Shown piece by piece: positions 32,407-41,421 of a stretch of DNA of 64,000 nt. The notes below the pieces were generated by a model that searched no databases, was not told the origin of the DNA, and saw only the letters and a program-made list of their open reading frames with translations. The DNA is from Sphaerisporangium sp. (GTDB lineage: Bacteria > Actinomycetota > Actinomycetes > Streptosporangiales > Streptosporangiaceae), in NCBI GenBank assembly GCA_025964675.1, contig JAOPYI010000124.1, positions 1-64,000 on the forward strand. Reading direction: 5' to 3'. A program made the position numbers and the translations under genes. Numbering within the stretch: the stretch's first letter is position 1; every line of letters starts with the position of its first letter.

Positions 32407-33570
32407 ATGAATCCTCACGACTTTCTGGAAGTAGACCGTGACCTGTCCGACGAGGAGCGCGCGATCCGCGACGCCGTGCGTGACTACTCGAGCGCCGAGT
32501 TGCTGCCGAACATCGCCGACTGGTTCGACGCGGGCACCATCCCCGACCCCCGCGGGCTGGCCAAGGGCCTCGGCAAGCTTGGCGTCTTCGGCATGCACCT
32601 GTCCGGGTACGGCTGCGCCGGCACCAACGCCGTGAGCTACGGCCTCGCCTGCCGCGAGCTCGAAGCCGTGGACAGCGGGCTGCGGAGCTTCGTCTCCGTG
32701 CAGGGCTCGCTCGCGATGACCGCGATCCACAGGTACGGGTCGGATGACCAGAAGGACGAGTGGCTGCCGCGCATGGTGACGGGCGACGCGCTCGGCTGCT
32801 TCGGCCTGACCGAGCCCGACTCCGGAAGCGACCCCGGCTCGATGCGCACCCGGGCGCGCCGCGACGGCGACGACTGGGTGCTCGACGGCACCAAGATGTG
32901 GATCACCAACGGCTCGGTCGCCGACGCCGCGATCGTCTGGGCGAGGACCGACGAGGGCATCCGCGGCTTCGTCGTTCCCACGTCGGCCCCGGGTTTCTCC
33001 GCCAACGTGATCCACAAGAAGCTGTCGCTCCGGGCCTCGATCACCTCCGAGCTCGTCCTCGACGGCGTACGGCTCCCAGGGTCAGCGATCCTTCCGGGCG
33101 CCGAGGGGCTCAAGGCTCCGCTGTCGTGCCTGTCTGAGGCGAGGTACGGCATCGTGTGGGGGGTCGCGGGAGCGGCCAGGGCCTGCCTGCTGGCCTCGAT
33201 CGACTATTCCAAGAGCCGCGTGCAGTTCGACCGGCCGATCGGCGCGTTCCAGCTCACGCAGCGCAAGCTCGCAGACATGCTCGTCGACGTCAACCACGCC
33301 ATGATGACCGCCCTGCGGATCGGACGGCTCAAGGACGCCGGGCTCGCCGACCACTCCCACGTCAGCTTCGGCAAGCTCGCCAACGTGCGGGCGGCGCAGC
33401 GGGTCGCGGCCACCGCGCGGAGCATCCACGGCGCCAACGGGATCACCCTGGAGTACCCGGTGATGCGTCACATGGTGAACCTCGAGACCGTCGCCACGTA
33501 CGAGGGCACGGAAGAGGTGCACGCGCTCACGCTGGGCCGGGCCGTCACCGGCCTCGACGCCTTCCGCTGA
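32407..33570 (+). CDS. Acyl-CoA dehydrogenase, glutaryl-CoA dehydrogenase-like
   Basis: A flavoenzyme of 387 residues. Motifs are CFGLTEPDSGSDPGSM, LDGTKMWITNGSVADAAIVW and FDRPIGAFQLTQRKLADMLV. The catalytic base region TYEGTEEVH at about 365 has the Glu in the position used by glutaryl-CoA dehydrogenase. It would oxidise and decarboxylate glutaryl-CoA in lysine and tryptophan breakdown. That identity is likely but not certain. It stands alone, 233 bp after secA2, with no other pathway genes beside it. Confidence 0.9.
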   Translation: MNPHDFLEVDRDLSDEERAIRDAVRDYSSAELLPNIADWFDAGTIPDPRGLAKGLGKLGVFGMHLSGYGCAGTNAVSYGLACRELEAVDSGLRSFVSVQGSLAMTAIHRYGSDDQKDEWLPRMVTGDALGCFGLTEPDSGSDPGSMRTRARRDGDDWVLDGTKMWITNGSVADAAIVWARTDEGIRGFVVPTSAPGFSANVIHKKLSLRASITSELVLDGVRLPGSAILPGAEGLKAPLSCLSEARYGIVWGVAGAARACLLASIDYSKSRVQFDRPIGAFQLTQRKLADMLVDVNHAMMTALRIGRLKDAGLADHSHVSFGKLANVRAAQRVAATARSIHGANGITLEYPVMRHMVNLETVATYEGTEEVHALTLGRAVTGLDAFR

Positions 33571-33767
33571 TCTTCTGGTGCCACCCTCTCGCCGTAGGCC
33601 CAGGACCCGCAGCCGGAGCGTACTTCGTGTGCCAGACCGGCAGGGCGTTCACGTGCCACCGCTACGGAACTCCGGTGGTCAGTGCCCGCCCTGCCGGCTC
33701 GAGCGTTCAGACCGGCCGGTCAGCGTTCAGTCCGGCCTCCCCGGAGGAGGTGCGGCACAGGCGCCGG

Positions 33768-33968
33768 TCAGCCGCCGCTCTTGCGGCGGAAGGAGCGCTT
33801 GCCTCCGGCGGGGCCGTGGGTGCCGTGGATCTTGGAGGCGTCCTTCCCCTTACCGTTGGCGTTGGTCTCCGCCTGGGTGAGGCGCTTGCGGTCCAGGGCC
33901 TCACGGAACTTGCGCTTCAACTCGTCGTCCGGGTTCTCGGCTTCCGGCTCCGGTGCGTCGGCAGTCAT
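33768..33968 (-). CDS. DUF5302 domain small protein
   Basis: A 66-residue, highly charged protein: acidic at the start ([20 protein letters not shown]) and basic and glycine-rich at the end ([15 protein letters not shown]). It matches the actinobacterial DUF5302 family of unknown function. AGGAGG lies 6 bases before the ATG at 33968. The preceding 197 bp (33571-33767) hold only GC-rich degenerate repeats around GTTCAG-CCGG. Confidence 0.85.
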   Translation of the reverse strand: MTADAPEPEAENPDDELKRKFREALDRKRLTQAETNANGKGKDASKIHGTHGPAGGKRSFRRKSGG

Positions 33969-34180
33969 GCGGACCTCCTGCTCTTGAACGGGCAACCACT
34001 CAGCCTCGCACGTATCCGTGCGTGACCGCCCGCCTGGCGACGGTGTCTGCACCCCGCCTCCGATTCCGTCACGCCCAGATCCGGCGGAAGCACCCACACA
34101 TCATCTCATGGGTCCGGCGGCCCCTTCATCCCTGTGTCCTGACATCGCCTGACATCACGCCCACAAGCATTGAGGGAGGA

Positions 34181-35008
34181 TCAGTCCCACCAGAAGGACC
34201 AGGTGTGCTTGCCACGGATCTGCTCGGCGTAGTCGATCAGGGTGCCCGCGCCCTGGAAGATGGCGTCGGGACAGAACGCCCAGTGCTCGGCTGCGACGTG
34301 CAGGGCGTGCTGCGAGGTGACCGGGGGCGCCGCCACGCTGATGTCGAGGGTGTTGAATCCCATGCCGACCAGGCGGGCCGCGAACCGGTCCTCCCAGCTC
34401 CGCACGACGGCGGCGAGGGGGACGTTCCACTCGTTGTGGTGGAGCGCGCCCTGCCACCCCATGACGGCCAGGGCGTCCGCGCCGCGCTGGACCGCCGCGA
34501 GCCCGACGGGCGTCCCCTGCTCGGCCAGCATCGCCGCGTACCGGTCGGCGATGGCATCGGGGTCGGCCCTCAGCTCGCCGGGCTCAGCCGGTCCGGGACA
34601 GTGGGGGCCGAAGGGGTCGAGGGTCTCCATCTGGCCCTCGCCGGCCCGCTCGATCCAGTCGGACCAGACCTCGGCCATGAACGCCGCCACGTTGAAGTTG
34701 TCGATCTCGACGGCGGCGTCGGGGGCGATCTGCCCGACGGTCCAGGGCTGGACGGACTCCTCCATCAGGATCGGCCACAGTCCGGAGCGCGGGTGCTCGG
34801 CCCGCAGGCGGGCCCACAACGAGCCCGTGACCGGCGACTCGCTCAGCCAGAACGCGGGATGCCGGCGCTTGTGGTACTGGACATAGGTCGGATCGGGCCA
34901 CACCACCGATCCGGCAGGAAGCTCCACCGAGAGGGTTCGCCCGTCGCCGCCGTCGTCGAACAGGCGGCGTATGGCCGACGGTAACCGCCGGGGCTCAGAA
35001 TCGTCCAT
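34181..35008 (-). CDS. DUF4253 domain-containing protein
   Basis: A protein of about 275 residues. The C-terminal third carries the DUF4253 pattern: WNVPLAAVVRSWEDRFAARL, then MGFNTLDISVAAPPVTSQHA and AEHWAFCPDAIFQG. The N-terminal part resembles no domain I know. Function unknown. The ATG at 35008 was chosen over an upstream ATG at 35083 because the extra 25 residues have no domain character. The evidence for either start is weak. Cytoplasmic, with no signal peptide or membrane segment. Confidence 0.8.
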   Translation of the reverse strand: MDDSEPRRLPSAIRRLFDDGGDGRTLSVELPAGSVVWPDPTYVQYHKRRHPAFWLSESPVTGSLWARLRAEHPRSGLWPILMEESVQPWTVGQIAPDAAVEIDNFNVAAFMAEVWSDWIERAGEGQMETLDPFGPHCPGPAEPGELRADPDAIADRYAAMLAEQGTPVGLAAVQRGADALAVMGWQGALHHNEWNVPLAAVVRSWEDRFAARLVGMGFNTLDISVAAPPVTSQHALHVAAEHWAFCPDAIFQGAGTLIDYAEQIRGKHTWSFWWD

Positions 35009-35203
35009 CTCAACCGTTCCGGTGCCGATCACACCAATATGATCCCGGGCGGCCGAGATGGTAGTGCGAGGAGGATCCGCCACGTCTCCCGTCGTACCGC
35101 ACGATCACCCGTCCTGTCTCCTGCCCCCGGCCATGATCTCTACCGTACGTAGACTCGGACAGATCGTCATCCATGACCCCCGAGCCACCAGAGATGCCGC
35201 ACG

Positions 35204-35233
35204 TGGACATATACATAATGCGCTGATATAAGT
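35204..35233 (+). promoter_or_regulatory. Leaderless-type promoter and inverted repeat of the marR gene
   Basis: TGGACA (35204-35209), a 17-bp spacer and TATAAG (35227-35232) form a good promoter, placing the transcript start at or beside the marR ATG at 35239. An imperfect inverted repeat, ACATATA and TATAAGT (6 of 7 paired), spans both boxes and is a natural site for MarR autorepression. Confidence 0.6.
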
Positions 35234-35238
35234 TCCTT

Positions 35239-35715
35239 ATGGATAAACCGGCCGGGGTCAGCACGCGGGACTTCCGCGCCGACGACGTCACGGCGGCGCT
35301 GGAGCGGCTCACCCGTCTCGTCCTGCGGCTGAGCACGCGCAACGACCTGTCGCTCACCTCGGTGGCGGCGCTGTCCACGTTGGAGCGCTCGGGCCCCTGC
35401 CGGCTCACCGACCTGGCCACGCACGAGGGCGTGACCCAGCCGGCCATGACGCAGCTCGTCTCCCGCCTGCAGGAGTCCGGCCTGGCCGTGCGCGCGGGCG
35501 ATCCGCAGGACAGGCGCGTCGTGCAGGTGCACATCACCGACGCCGGGCGCGCCGCGCTGGCCGAGCGCAGGGAAGCCCGCGCCGCCAGGCTCGCCGAGCT
35601 GCTGGCCCTGCTCAGCGAGGACGATCGGGCCTCTCTGGTGGCGGCCCTCCCCGCCATCGACAGCCTGACGCGCCTCGTGCCCGAGGGCCGTTCCGGCACC
35701 CGCCGGGCCTTCTGA
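35239..35715 (+). CDS. MarR family transcriptional regulator
   Basis: A protein of 158 residues with the winged-helix pattern of MarR: LTSVAALSTLERSGPCRLTD, then GVTQPAMTQLVSRLQESGLA and the wing AGDPQDRRVVQVHITDAGRA. No ribosome site precedes the ATG, and a TATAAG -10 box ends only 6 bases before it, so the message is probably leaderless. The downstream MFS-UspA gene begins 32 bp after its stop and is the likely target, with MarR also repressing itself. Confidence 0.93.
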   Translation: MDKPAGVSTRDFRADDVTAALERLTRLVLRLSTRNDLSLTSVAALSTLERSGPCRLTDLATHEGVTQPAMTQLVSRLQESGLAVRAGDPQDRRVVQVHITDAGRAALAERREARAARLAELLALLSEDDRASLVAALPAIDSLTRLVPEGRSGTRRAF

Positions 35716-35747
35716 TCCCCCGAACCATTCCGAGATGGAGCATGCTG

Positions 35748-37541
35748 ATGAGTGGTCACCCCCGAGGGGCGAGCGTGAGCCCGTTCAAGCAGCCGAAGGC
35801 GGTGTTCGCCGTCGCCTTCGCCTGCGTGGTGTCGTTCATGGGCATCGGGCTCGTGGACCCGATCCTGCCCGCGATCTCACATGAGCTGAACGCGACGCCC
35901 AGCCAGGTCACGCTGCTGTTCACGAGCTACCTGGTGGTGACGGCCGTCGCCATGCTGATCACCGGCTGGGTCTCCAGCCGCATCGGCGCCAAGTACACCT
36001 TGCTCGTGGGCCTCGCGCTCATCGTCGTCTTCAGCGCGCTCGCCGGTGCCTCGCCCGGCATAGGGTCGATCGTCGGGTTCCGCGCCGGATGGGGCGTCGG
36101 CAACGCGCTGTTCATCGCCACCTCCCTCGCCGTGATCATCGCCTCGGCCAGCGGCGGCTTCGTGGGCGCGATCATCCTGTACGAGGCCGCGCTCGGGCTC
36201 GGCATCGCGGTCGGCCCGCTGCTCGGCGGACTGCTCGGCAACATCAGCTGGCGCGGGCCCTTCTTCGGGGTCGCGGCCCTGATGGCCATCGCCATGATCG
36301 CCACCGCCGTGCTGGTGCGGCCGATGCCGCTCCCCGAACGCAAGACCGGCCTCATGGAGCCCCTGCGCGCCCTTCGGCACCGCGGCCTTCTGACGATGTC
36401 GCTGACCGCGCTCTGCTACAACTGGGCGTTCTTCACGGTGCTCGGGTACGCGCCCTTCCCGATGGGCCTCGGCGCGATCCAGCTCGGCTTCGTCTTCACC
36501 GCGTGGGGCCTTCTCGTCGCGGTCTTCGCCGTCTTCGGGGCTCCCTGGCTGCAGCGCCGCTTCGGCATCGCCCGCACTCTGTACGCCAACCTGGCGCTCT
36601 TCGCCGTGACGGTGCTGGTCATCGCCATCTGGACGACGCACCCGCCCGTGCTGATCACCGCCGTCATCGTGGCCGGGATCTTCATCGGGGTGAACAACAC
36701 CGTCACCACTCAGGCCGTGATGACCGTCTCCCCCGTCGAGCGGCCGATCGCCTCCGCCGCCTACGGGTTCGTCCGCTTCATCGGCGGCGGCCTCGCCCCC
36801 TTCGCCGCGGGCAAGCTCGTCGAGCACACCAACGTGCACGTCCCCTTCTACATCGGCGCCGGGACGCTCGTCCTCGGGATCGTGATCCTGTCCACGGCCC
36901 ACGGATACCTGGCCCACTCGGAGCGGGTCCAGGCGTCCGGCGTGGACGAGACAGCCGAGGCCGGGGAGCCGGCCGGCACGCCGGCCCGGAAGGTGACCCT
37001 CGTCACCGTGAGCGGCGAGGGGCCGTCCGCCAACGGTCACACTTCTCCCGGCACGGGGGGCGGCGCCACCCTGGCGCCGATCGTGGCCGCCATCGACGAC
37101 TCCCCGACCGCCACGCAGGTGACCGCCGCGGCCGCCCGGCTCGCCGTGCTGAGCGGGCGGCCCGTCCACCTGCTGCACGCGTGGGAGAGCGCCGTGACCG
37201 GCGAGGCGGCTGCCGAGGGCCAGAGCCTGGACGTCGCCCGTGCGACCGTGAGGGAGCACCTGAAGCAGCTCGCCGCGAGCGATGTGCCCGCCGTCGGGCA
37301 CGTGCTGCTCGGCGGCGCGGACCACGGGGCGTCCGACCACGGGGCGGTCGGGCGCATGGTGGCCGAGCACGCCAACCAGATCGGGGCGCGGGTCATCGTG
37401 ATCGGGGCCCCCACCCACGGTGGCATCGCGGCCCTGATGGACGCCAGCGCCAGCCGCGAGCTTGGGCGGCACGCCCGCTGCCACATCTTCATCGTCAACC
37501 CGGCGCTCGCGTCCTCCGACCTCACCGGTTCCGTCGCCTGA
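35748..37541 (+). CDS. MFS transporter fused to a universal stress protein (UspA) domain
   Basis: A protein of about 597 residues. The N-terminal 390 or so form a 12-TM MFS exporter (IGLVDPILPAISHELNATPS; motif A region WVSSRIGAKYTL). After a linker rich in Gly, Ala and Thr, residues about 442-590 form a UspA domain: APIVAAIDDSPTATQ, HLLHAWESAV, then VIVIGAPTHGGIAALMDASA and a C-terminal HIFIVNP. The nucleotide-binding GxxG-type loop appears as IGAPTHGG. The second ATG (35748) fits the GATGGAG site better than 35742. MarR regulates it in all likelihood. Confidence 0.9.
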   Translation: MSGHPRGASVSPFKQPKAVFAVAFACVVSFMGIGLVDPILPAISHELNATPSQVTLLFTSYLVVTAVAMLITGWVSSRIGAKYTLLVGLALIVVFSALAGASPGIGSIVGFRAGWGVGNALFIATSLAVIIASASGGFVGAIILYEAALGLGIAVGPLLGGLLGNISWRGPFFGVAALMAIAMIATAVLVRPMPLPERKTGLMEPLRALRHRGLLTMSLTALCYNWAFFTVLGYAPFPMGLGAIQLGFVFTAWGLLVAVFAVFGAPWLQRRFGIARTLYANLALFAVTVLVIAIWTTHPPVLITAVIVAGIFIGVNNTVTTQAVMTVSPVERPIASAAYGFVRFIGGGLAPFAAGKLVEHTNVHVPFYIGAGTLVLGIVILSTAHGYLAHSERVQASGVDETAEAGEPAGTPARKVTLVTVSGEGPSANGHTSPGTGGGATLAPIVAAIDDSPTATQVTAAAARLAVLSGRPVHLLHAWESAVTGEAAAEGQSLDVARATVREHLKQLAASDVPAVGHVLLGGADHGASDHGAVGRMVAEHANQIGARVIVIGAPTHGGIAALMDASASRELGRHARCHIFIVNPALASSDLTGSVA

Positions 37542-37550
37542 CCCTGGGCG

Positions 37551-38873
37551 TCACGCCGGCTGGGGTACGTCCCCCTGCTCGGACCGGCGGAGCATCGCGT
37601 CCCTGGTCTCACGCATCGTCACGTAGACGACGAGCGAGACCGCGGCGCAGCCCGAGACGTACCAGAAGAAGCCCGACTCGATCCCGGCGTTCTTGAACCA
37701 CAGCGCGACGTACTCGGCCGTGCCCCCGAACAGCGCGTTCGCGATGGCGTACGGCAGTGCGACGCCCAGCGCGCGGATGTGGGTCGGGAACAGCTCGGCC
37801 TTCACGCACGCGTTGATCGAGGTGTAGCCCGTCACGATGACGAGCGCGGCGACGGAGAGAACCAGGGCCTGGCCCACGGTCGTGGCGCCTTGGAGCGCGG
37901 TCATGATCGGCACGGTGCCGAGCATCGATCCGACACCGAAGGTGATCAGCAGGGGCCGCCGGCCGATCCGGTCCGACAGCGCCCCCGCCAGCGGCTGTAG
38001 CAGGCAGAAGAGGGTCAGGGCCAGGAAGCTGACCAGCGTGGCGTCCGACTTCGACAGGCCGACGGTGTTGGAGAGGTACTTCGTGAGATACGTGGTGTAG
38101 GTGTAGTACGCGACGGTGCCGCCCATGGTCAGCGCCATGACGAGTACGAACTCCCGCTTGTGCTCCAGGAGCCCCTTCAGGGTGCCGCGGTGCGCGGCCT
38201 CGGCGCCCTCCTCCTCTTCGTACGCCTCCGTCTCCAGCAGGCCTCGCCGGATGTAGAAGACCACGGCGGCCCCGATCGCGCCGACGATGAACGGGATCCG
38301 CCAGCCCCATGAGTGCAGGGTCTCCTCGGTCATCGTCCGCTGGAGCACCATCTGCAGGCCGAGGCCGATGAGCTGGCCGACGGTCATGGAGACGTACTGG
38401 AAGCTGGAGGAGAACCCTCGGCGGCGCGGGCGGGACGCCTCGGTCAGGTAGGTGGCGCTCGCGGCGTACTCCCCGCCCACGGACAGGCCTTGGAGCAGCC
38501 GCGCGAGCAGGAGCACGGCGGCGCCGAAGTAGCCCACCTGGGCGTAGGTCGGGGCGACCGCGATGAGCAGGGCGCTCAGCGACATCAGCGTGACGGTCAG
38601 CATGAGGGCGGCCTTGCGCCCTCTGCGGTCGGCGTACCGCCCGAGCAGCCAGCCTCCGACGGGCCGCATGAAGAAGCCGACCGCGAAGATGCCCGCGGTG
38701 TTCAGCAGCTGTGCCGTGGCGTCGCCGTTGGGAAAGAAGGACGCGGCGAAGTAGGTGGCGAAGCTGGCGTACGCGAACCAGTCGTACCACTCGACCATGT
38801 TGCCGATCGAGCCGCCGAGCACGGCCTTCCAGGGTGTGCGTGCGGGCGCCGGGCGGGGGCCGGTCACTGTCAC
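37551..38873 (-). CDS. MFS transporter, metabolite:H+ symporter (MHS/KgtP-like)
   Basis: A protein of about 440 residues with 12 predicted membrane helices. MHS signatures are GNMVEWYDWFAYASFATYFA in TM1, GRYADRRGRKAALM in the A loop, and GLSVGGEYAASATYLTEASR. The family imports organic acids, betaine or proline with protons. The GTG at 38873 is chosen since AGGAGG lies 5 bases upstream. It is on the same strand as, and 102 bp downstream of, the debranching enzyme, with a small hairpin between. Co-transcription is possible but not needed for its role. Confidence 0.9.
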   Translation of the reverse strand: MTVTGPRPAPARTPWKAVLGGSIGNMVEWYDWFAYASFATYFAASFFPNGDATAQLLNTAGIFAVGFFMRPVGGWLLGRYADRRGRKAALMLTVTLMSLSALLIAVAPTYAQVGYFGAAVLLLARLLQGLSVGGEYAASATYLTEASRPRRRGFSSSFQYVSMTVGQLIGLGLQMVLQRTMTEETLHSWGWRIPFIVGAIGAAVVFYIRRGLLETEAYEEEEGAEAAHRGTLKGLLEHKREFVLVMALTMGGTVAYYTYTTYLTKYLSNTVGLSKSDATLVSFLALTLFCLLQPLAGALSDRIGRRPLLITFGVGSMLGTVPIMTALQGATTVGQALVLSVAALVIVTGYTSINACVKAELFPTHIRALGVALPYAIANALFGGTAEYVALWFKNAGIESGFFWYVSGCAAVSLVVYVTMRETRDAMLRRSEQGDVPQPA

Positions 38874-38946
38874 GGAGACCTCCTCGTGCGGGGGGAGCCG
38901 ACCGCGTCGCCGGTCGCGCACCTCCCCAGAAGGTTTCCCGCCTGGC

Positions 38947-38962
38947 GGCGGGTAATCCCGCC
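38947..38962. terminator. Small GC hairpin between debranching enzyme and MHS genes
   Basis: GGCGGG pairs with CCCGCC around the tetraloop TAAT. It lies 14-29 bases after the debranching enzyme stop on the minus strand and may give partial termination. Confidence 0.4.
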
Positions 38963-38975
38963 ATCCGGCCACGCG

Positions 38976-41354
38976 CTACGGCATGTCGATTCCCGTGGAG
39001 AGGCCGGCGGGAAGGCCCGACACGGTGACCGCGCCGTGCCCGTCGACGGCGACGCCGACCTCGGCGCCCGCGATCCGGAACCCGTCCACGGCGAGCGCGC
39101 CGAGCGGCGCCCCCGCCAGCGGGCGGAGCGACACGCGGCCGGAGGGCACGTCGGGGTAGACGCCGAGCGCCGCGTGGACGATCGCGACGGCGGCGGCGGC
39201 CGACCACGCCTGCGGGCGGCAGGCGGCGGGATAGGGCACGGGACGGACCACCGCGCCCCGGTCGTCACCGGCGAACAGCTCCGGCAGCCGGTAGCCGAAG
39301 GTCTCCCCCGCCGCGAGCAGGCCGTCCGCCAACAGGGCCGCCTCGGTCCCGAACCCGGCGCGGGCCAGGCCCGCCACCACGATCGCGGTGTCGTGCGCCC
39401 AGATCGACCCGCAGTGGTACGACAGGGGGCTGAACCCGCCGTCCTCGGAGGACATCGTGCGCAGCCCGAAACCCGCCGCCATGGCGGGCGAGGCCAGCAG
39501 CGCGGCGACGGTCGCCGACTCCTCCGCCGAGAGCAGGCCGGTGCCGAGCAGGTGCCCGATGTTGCTGGTCAGCGAGTCGACCGGTCGCTTGTCGCGGTCG
39601 AGGGCGAGCGCGGGATGCCTGCCGTGCGGGCCGTCGACCCAGAAGTGCGCGCGGAACCGCTCGGCCAGCGCCTCGGCGTGCGCGTTCCAGCGGTCCGCGC
39701 CTGGACGACCGAAGGCCGACAGCAGCGCCGCCGCGTGCCGGGCCGCCTCGTACGCGTATCCCTGCACCTCGGCCAGGGCGATCGGGGCCTCGGCCTGGCG
39801 GCCGTCGTGGAAGCGCACGGAGTCGCCGGAGTCCTTCCAGCCCTGGTTGGCCAGGCCGCGACCGCTGGTGTCGATGTACTCGAGGAAGCCGTCGCGGTCG
39901 GCGTCGGCGTCGCTGCCGAGCCAGCCGAGGGCGGCCTCCAGCGCGGGCAGCAGGGCCGCGACCTCTTCCTCGGGCATGCCCCAGCGCCAGGCGTCGTGGA
40001 GCAGGCTGACCCAGAGCGGGGTGGCGTCGATGGTGCCGTAGTACGCGGCGGGGAGGCGCAGGCCGTTCCCGACGACGGTGAACTCGTGCCGCCGCAGCTC
40101 GTGCATGATCTTGCCCGGGGCTTCGCCGGAGCCGGGGTCGATCCGGGTGCCCTGACGGCGTGCGAGGACGCGTAGCGTGCCCGCCGCCAGGCCGGTGCCG
40201 AGCGGCAGGAGCATCCGGGCCGCCCAGATGCTGTCGCGGCCGAACAGCGTCAGAAACCACGGCACACCCGCGCCGAGGAACGTGTCGTCCGGGGCGCTCA
40301 CCTCGGCCAGCCGCAGGGAGCGCAGGTCGTCGAGCGACTGGTCGAACAGGCGGGCCAGGCGGTGGTCGGCGGCGGTGACGCGCGGCCGTCCCCACTCCAC
40401 GGGGCGGGCGGGCGCGGTGACGACGGCCTTCGGGTCCTCGATCCTCGCCTCCCACCGCAGCGTCGTACGGCCACGAGGGGGCAGCACGATCTCCCACCGG
40501 AGCCGTGCGCCCTTGCCCGCTCGCCCGGCGGCCCCACCGACGAGCCCGACGGCCTCGACGATCGCCGAGCGAGCGTCACCGCTGTCCGTACGGCCCTGGC
40601 CGATGCTCGCGCGAGCGTCGCGACTTTCCGTACGGCCGTCGACGCTCCTCGCGCGAGCGTCGCCGGTCTCCGCGTGGGCGTCTTCGGCCGTTACGGTGAC
40701 GCGGATGCCGTGGGATCCCCACGAGAGCCTGCCGGGCCCGCCGTACACCGCCGCGACCGGCACCGCGTCACCGCCCGACTTCACCACCTCGATCGGGGCG
40801 AAGTCGCAGGCGAGGTCGAGGGTGACCGTCGCCGTCACGGGCGCGGAGGCGGCGGACACGATCTCGACGGTCTCGGCCATGCCGCCCGCCGTGACCTGGC
40901 GGACGCGGTCGACGCGAACGGTCGGGTCGGGACCGGGGTCGCCGAGCCATCGCGCCAGGGAGACGAACCGCGCCCCACCCGGCCCGGTGAGCGCGTGGCC
41001 GATGTGCTCGGGCTCGCGGCCGTCGACCAGCAGCCTGGCCCGCGACAGGGCGCGGGAGTCGGCGTGGAAAAGGCCCTGCGCGCCGACCGGGTCGATCTGC
41101 CCGTCTGCGCCGCTCAGCGCGCTCGTGGGCGCCAGAACGGTGCACACGAGGTCGTGCAGCAGCGGCTGGTACCGGGGTGAGGTCTCAGGAGCCGCGTCAA
41201 GGGTCGCCCCGAGAGCCGTTTCGAGGTCTGCCACGCTGGAGGCGACGTCTTCGGCTTCGGGTGTTGCTCCGTGGTCGAACACCGATGGGCCCCCTGGGTC
41301 ACGTCGTGCCGCACCGCTAAGCGGCATGACCGCCGCTTGCAGCTTACGAAACAT
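38976..41354 (-). CDS. Glycogen debranching-type enzyme (amylo-alpha-1,6-glucosidase family)
   Basis: A protein of about 792 residues. The N-terminal GDE_N-like domain contains LFHADSRALSRARLLVDGRE. The C-terminal six-hairpin glucosidase domain has GVPWFLTLFGRDSIWAARML and SPLSYHCGSIWAHDTAIVVA, the conserved Asp/Trp segments of this family. It is predicted to hydrolyse alpha-1,6 or related glucosides. A three-copy 14-residue repeat interrupts the region between the domains. The ATG at 41354 lies just downstream (minus strand) of two LacI-type operators, and it is divergent from the LacI and sugar ABC genes. The true substrate is unknown. Confidence 0.88.
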   Translation of the reverse strand: MFRKLQAAVMPLSGAARRDPGGPSVFDHGATPEAEDVASSVADLETALGATLDAAPETSPRYQPLLHDLVCTVLAPTSALSGADGQIDPVGAQGLFHADSRALSRARLLVDGREPEHIGHALTGPGGARFVSLARWLGDPGPDPTVRVDRVRQVTAGGMAETVEIVSAASAPVTATVTLDLACDFAPIEVVKSGGDAVPVAAVYGGPGRLSWGSHGIRVTVTAEDAHAETGDARARSVDGRTESRDARASIGQGRTDSGDARSAIVEAVGLVGGAAGRAGKGARLRWEIVLPPRGRTTLRWEARIEDPKAVVTAPARPVEWGRPRVTAADHRLARLFDQSLDDLRSLRLAEVSAPDDTFLGAGVPWFLTLFGRDSIWAARMLLPLGTGLAAGTLRVLARRQGTRIDPGSGEAPGKIMHELRRHEFTVVGNGLRLPAAYYGTIDATPLWVSLLHDAWRWGMPEEEVAALLPALEAALGWLGSDADADRDGFLEYIDTSGRGLANQGWKDSGDSVRFHDGRQAEAPIALAEVQGYAYEAARHAAALLSAFGRPGADRWNAHAEALAERFRAHFWVDGPHGRHPALALDRDKRPVDSLTSNIGHLLGTGLLSAEESATVAALLASPAMAAGFGLRTMSSEDGGFSPLSYHCGSIWAHDTAIVVAGLARAGFGTEAALLADGLLAAGETFGYRLPELFAGDDRGAVVRPVPYPAACRPQAWSAAAAVAIVHAALGVYPDVPSGRVSLRPLAGAPLGALAVDGFRIAGAEVGVAVDGHGAVTVSGLPAGLSTGIDMP
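40556..40683. repeat. 42-bp tandem repeat inside the debranching enzyme gene
   Basis: The anchor GCGAGCGTC occurs at 40569, 40611 and 40653, exactly 42 bp apart. On the minus strand it encodes three 14-residue units (TGDARARSVDGRTE, SRDARASIGQGRTD and a decayed SGDARSAIVEAVG). The period keeps the frame, so length variation would not break the gene. Confidence 0.75.
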
Positions 41355-41363
41355 TGTCTTTAC

Positions 41364-41375
41364 TTGAACGATCCA
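41364..41375. promoter_or_regulatory. LacI-type operator, copy 1
   Basis: TTGAACGATCCA, a weaker palindrome centred on CG, lies 10 bases upstream of the debranching enzyme start. It shares TTGAACGATC with copy 2, which is exactly 30 bp away. Confidence 0.6.
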
Positions 41376-41393
41376 ATCGTGCCATAGTCCGTC

Positions 41394-41405
41394 TTGAACG
41401 ATCAA
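41394..41405. promoter_or_regulatory. LacI-type operator, copy 2
   Basis: TTGAACGATCAA pairs at 5 of 6 positions per arm around a central CG, the usual centre of LacI-family operators. It lies 17 bases before the lacI-type start and on the same helical face as copy 1. Confidence 0.65.
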
Positions 41406-41421
41406 ATCCCGAAAGGTGGCC

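Noticed and set aside
35877-37484. Long minus-strand frame opposite the MFS-UspA gene
   Set aside because: The translation is a Gly/Asp/Arg-rich shadow. The plus strand has both MFS and UspA motifs.
40556-40683. Repeats considered as a CRISPR array
   Set aside because: The 42-bp units are adjacent without unique spacers and lie in frame inside a gene. No cas genes or other arrays occur in the window.
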